From Martelella mediterranea (GTDB lineage Bacteria; Pseudomonadota; Alphaproteobacteria; Rhizobiales; Rhizobiaceae): 64,000 bases of DNA. A program made the position numbers and the translations under genes. Shown piece by piece: positions 63,664-64,000 of this stretch (positions within the stretch are counted from its first letter, which is position 1; each line of letters begins with the position of its first letter). The notes under the pieces were generated by a model. The model had not been told where the DNA came from. It worked only from the letters and a program-made list of their open reading frames with translations, and did not search any database. Location of the stretch: assembly GCA_003001975.1 (NCBI GenBank), contig PVUG01000008.1:1-64000 (forward strand), written 5' to 3'.

Positions 63664-64000
63664 TTAACCGGCGGGCGTCCAGTCCGGGGCAGCAAGCTCG
63701 AAATCATCGAAAACGAAACCGGGTGCGACCGTGCAGCCCACAAGCGTGAAATCGCCGGTGGTTTCGGCCGCCTGCCAGTGGCCGGCGGGAATGACGCATT
63801 GCGGCCGCTCGCCGGCAACGACATCCGGCCCGAGCGTCATGGTCTTGCTTGCCCTGCCATCTGCCGAGATCATCAGTTTCAGCGGCGCGCCGGCATAATA
63901 GTGCCAGACCTCGACAGTGGTCAGCAGCCGGTGCCAGTGCGAGCGCTCGCCGGCCTTCAGCAGAAAATAGATCAGCGTCGAGGCGCCGCGCCCCGGTTCG
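63664..64000 (-). CDS. DUF985 cupin protein, 5' end beyond the window
   Basis: The frame is open to the window edge, showing about 111 residues of a cupin_5/DUF985 protein: STLIYFLLKAGERSHWHRL (metal/ligand histidines), EVWHYYAGAPLKLMIS, VVAGERPQCVIPAGHWQAAE and an ending with GFVFDDFELA. The N-terminal part is missing. It converges with the EamA gene, separated by nine bases. Related proteins bind small ligands and are described as YML079w-like; no enzymatic role is proven. Confidence 0.88.
   Translation of the reverse strand, partial: EPGRGASTLIYFLLKAGERSHWHRLLTTVEVWHYYAGAPLKLMISADGRASKTMTLGPDVVAGERPQCVIPAGHWQAAETTGDFTLVGCTVAPGFVFDDFELAAPDWTPAG

Noticed and set aside
1-64000. CRISPR array
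   Set aside because: No evenly spaced short direct repeats were seen anywhere, and no cas-like gene is present.

Overview
The window looks like a chromosomal segment of a high-GC alphaproteobacterium of the order Hyphomicrobiales (Rhizobiales), most likely Rhizobiaceae or a close relative. The evidence is the housekeeping block accA / xerD / aroK-aroB / CorC-HlyC / bolA / J-domain protein / cobS-cobT and rpmB / DUF3108, an order I know from Agrobacterium- and Rhizobium-type chromosomes, together with several rhizobial-type ABC uptake operons. The genus cannot be fixed from sequence reading alone.

Layout. 1-294 is the 3' end of an IS110-family transposase cut by the window edge. 354-5896 holds mixed chromosomal genes: YitT membrane protein, small HTH regulator, DUF6460, CAP-domain lipoprotein, DUF952-pyrD, an orphan LuxR-type response regulator, an S24 (LexA/CI-like) repressor and TerB. 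6070-7956 encodes a membrane glycosyltransferase with a GspE/MshE-type N-terminal domain.

8067-40325 is a run of three catabolic/transport loci. Locus A (8067-18647, mostly minus strand) has a peptide-type ABC transporter, a GH1 beta-glycosidase, a cog3964 amidohydrolase, RidA, a SelA-like PLP enzyme and an IclR regulator; together they suggest uptake, deglycosylation, deacylation and beta-elimination of a modified amino acid. Locus B (19078-27485, plus) has a spermidine/putrescine-type ABC transporter, an N-carbamoyl-D-amino-acid hydrolase with an intact E-K-C triad, an XRE-cupin regulator, an adenine-deaminase-like amidohydrolase and a D-threonine-aldolase-type enzyme, consistent with use of N-carbamoyl/D-amino compounds. 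Locus C (27608-40325, plus) has a LacI regulator, a full oligopeptide/oligosaccharide-type ABC transporter, DUF2264, a D-2-hydroxyacid dehydrogenase, an unusual hexapeptide-acyltransferase/toroid fusion and ThuA; it is probably an acidic or acylated glycan utilisation locus controlled through CGCAA/TTGCG operators.

A tRNA-Arg(CCT) gene on the minus strand (40426-40502) separates these loci from the rest. 40573-55061 is cell-wall (DacA, L,D-transpeptidase), metal (CobW), fatty-acid, aromatic amino acid and cobalt-chelatase genes. 55058-60723 carries a phytase-like esterase, a TetR/VOC divergent pair with a clear NemR-like operator, a cytoplasmic alpha-amylase and a mannitol-dehydrogenase-family gene. 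60724-64000 has a queuosine-precursor transporter, rpmB with a visible promoter and terminator, DUF3108, an EamA exporter and a DUF985 cupin that runs off the end. Two copies of a two-hairpin intergenic palindromic element lie at about 50856-50969 and 60551-60664. I saw no CRISPR array, prophage or rRNA.
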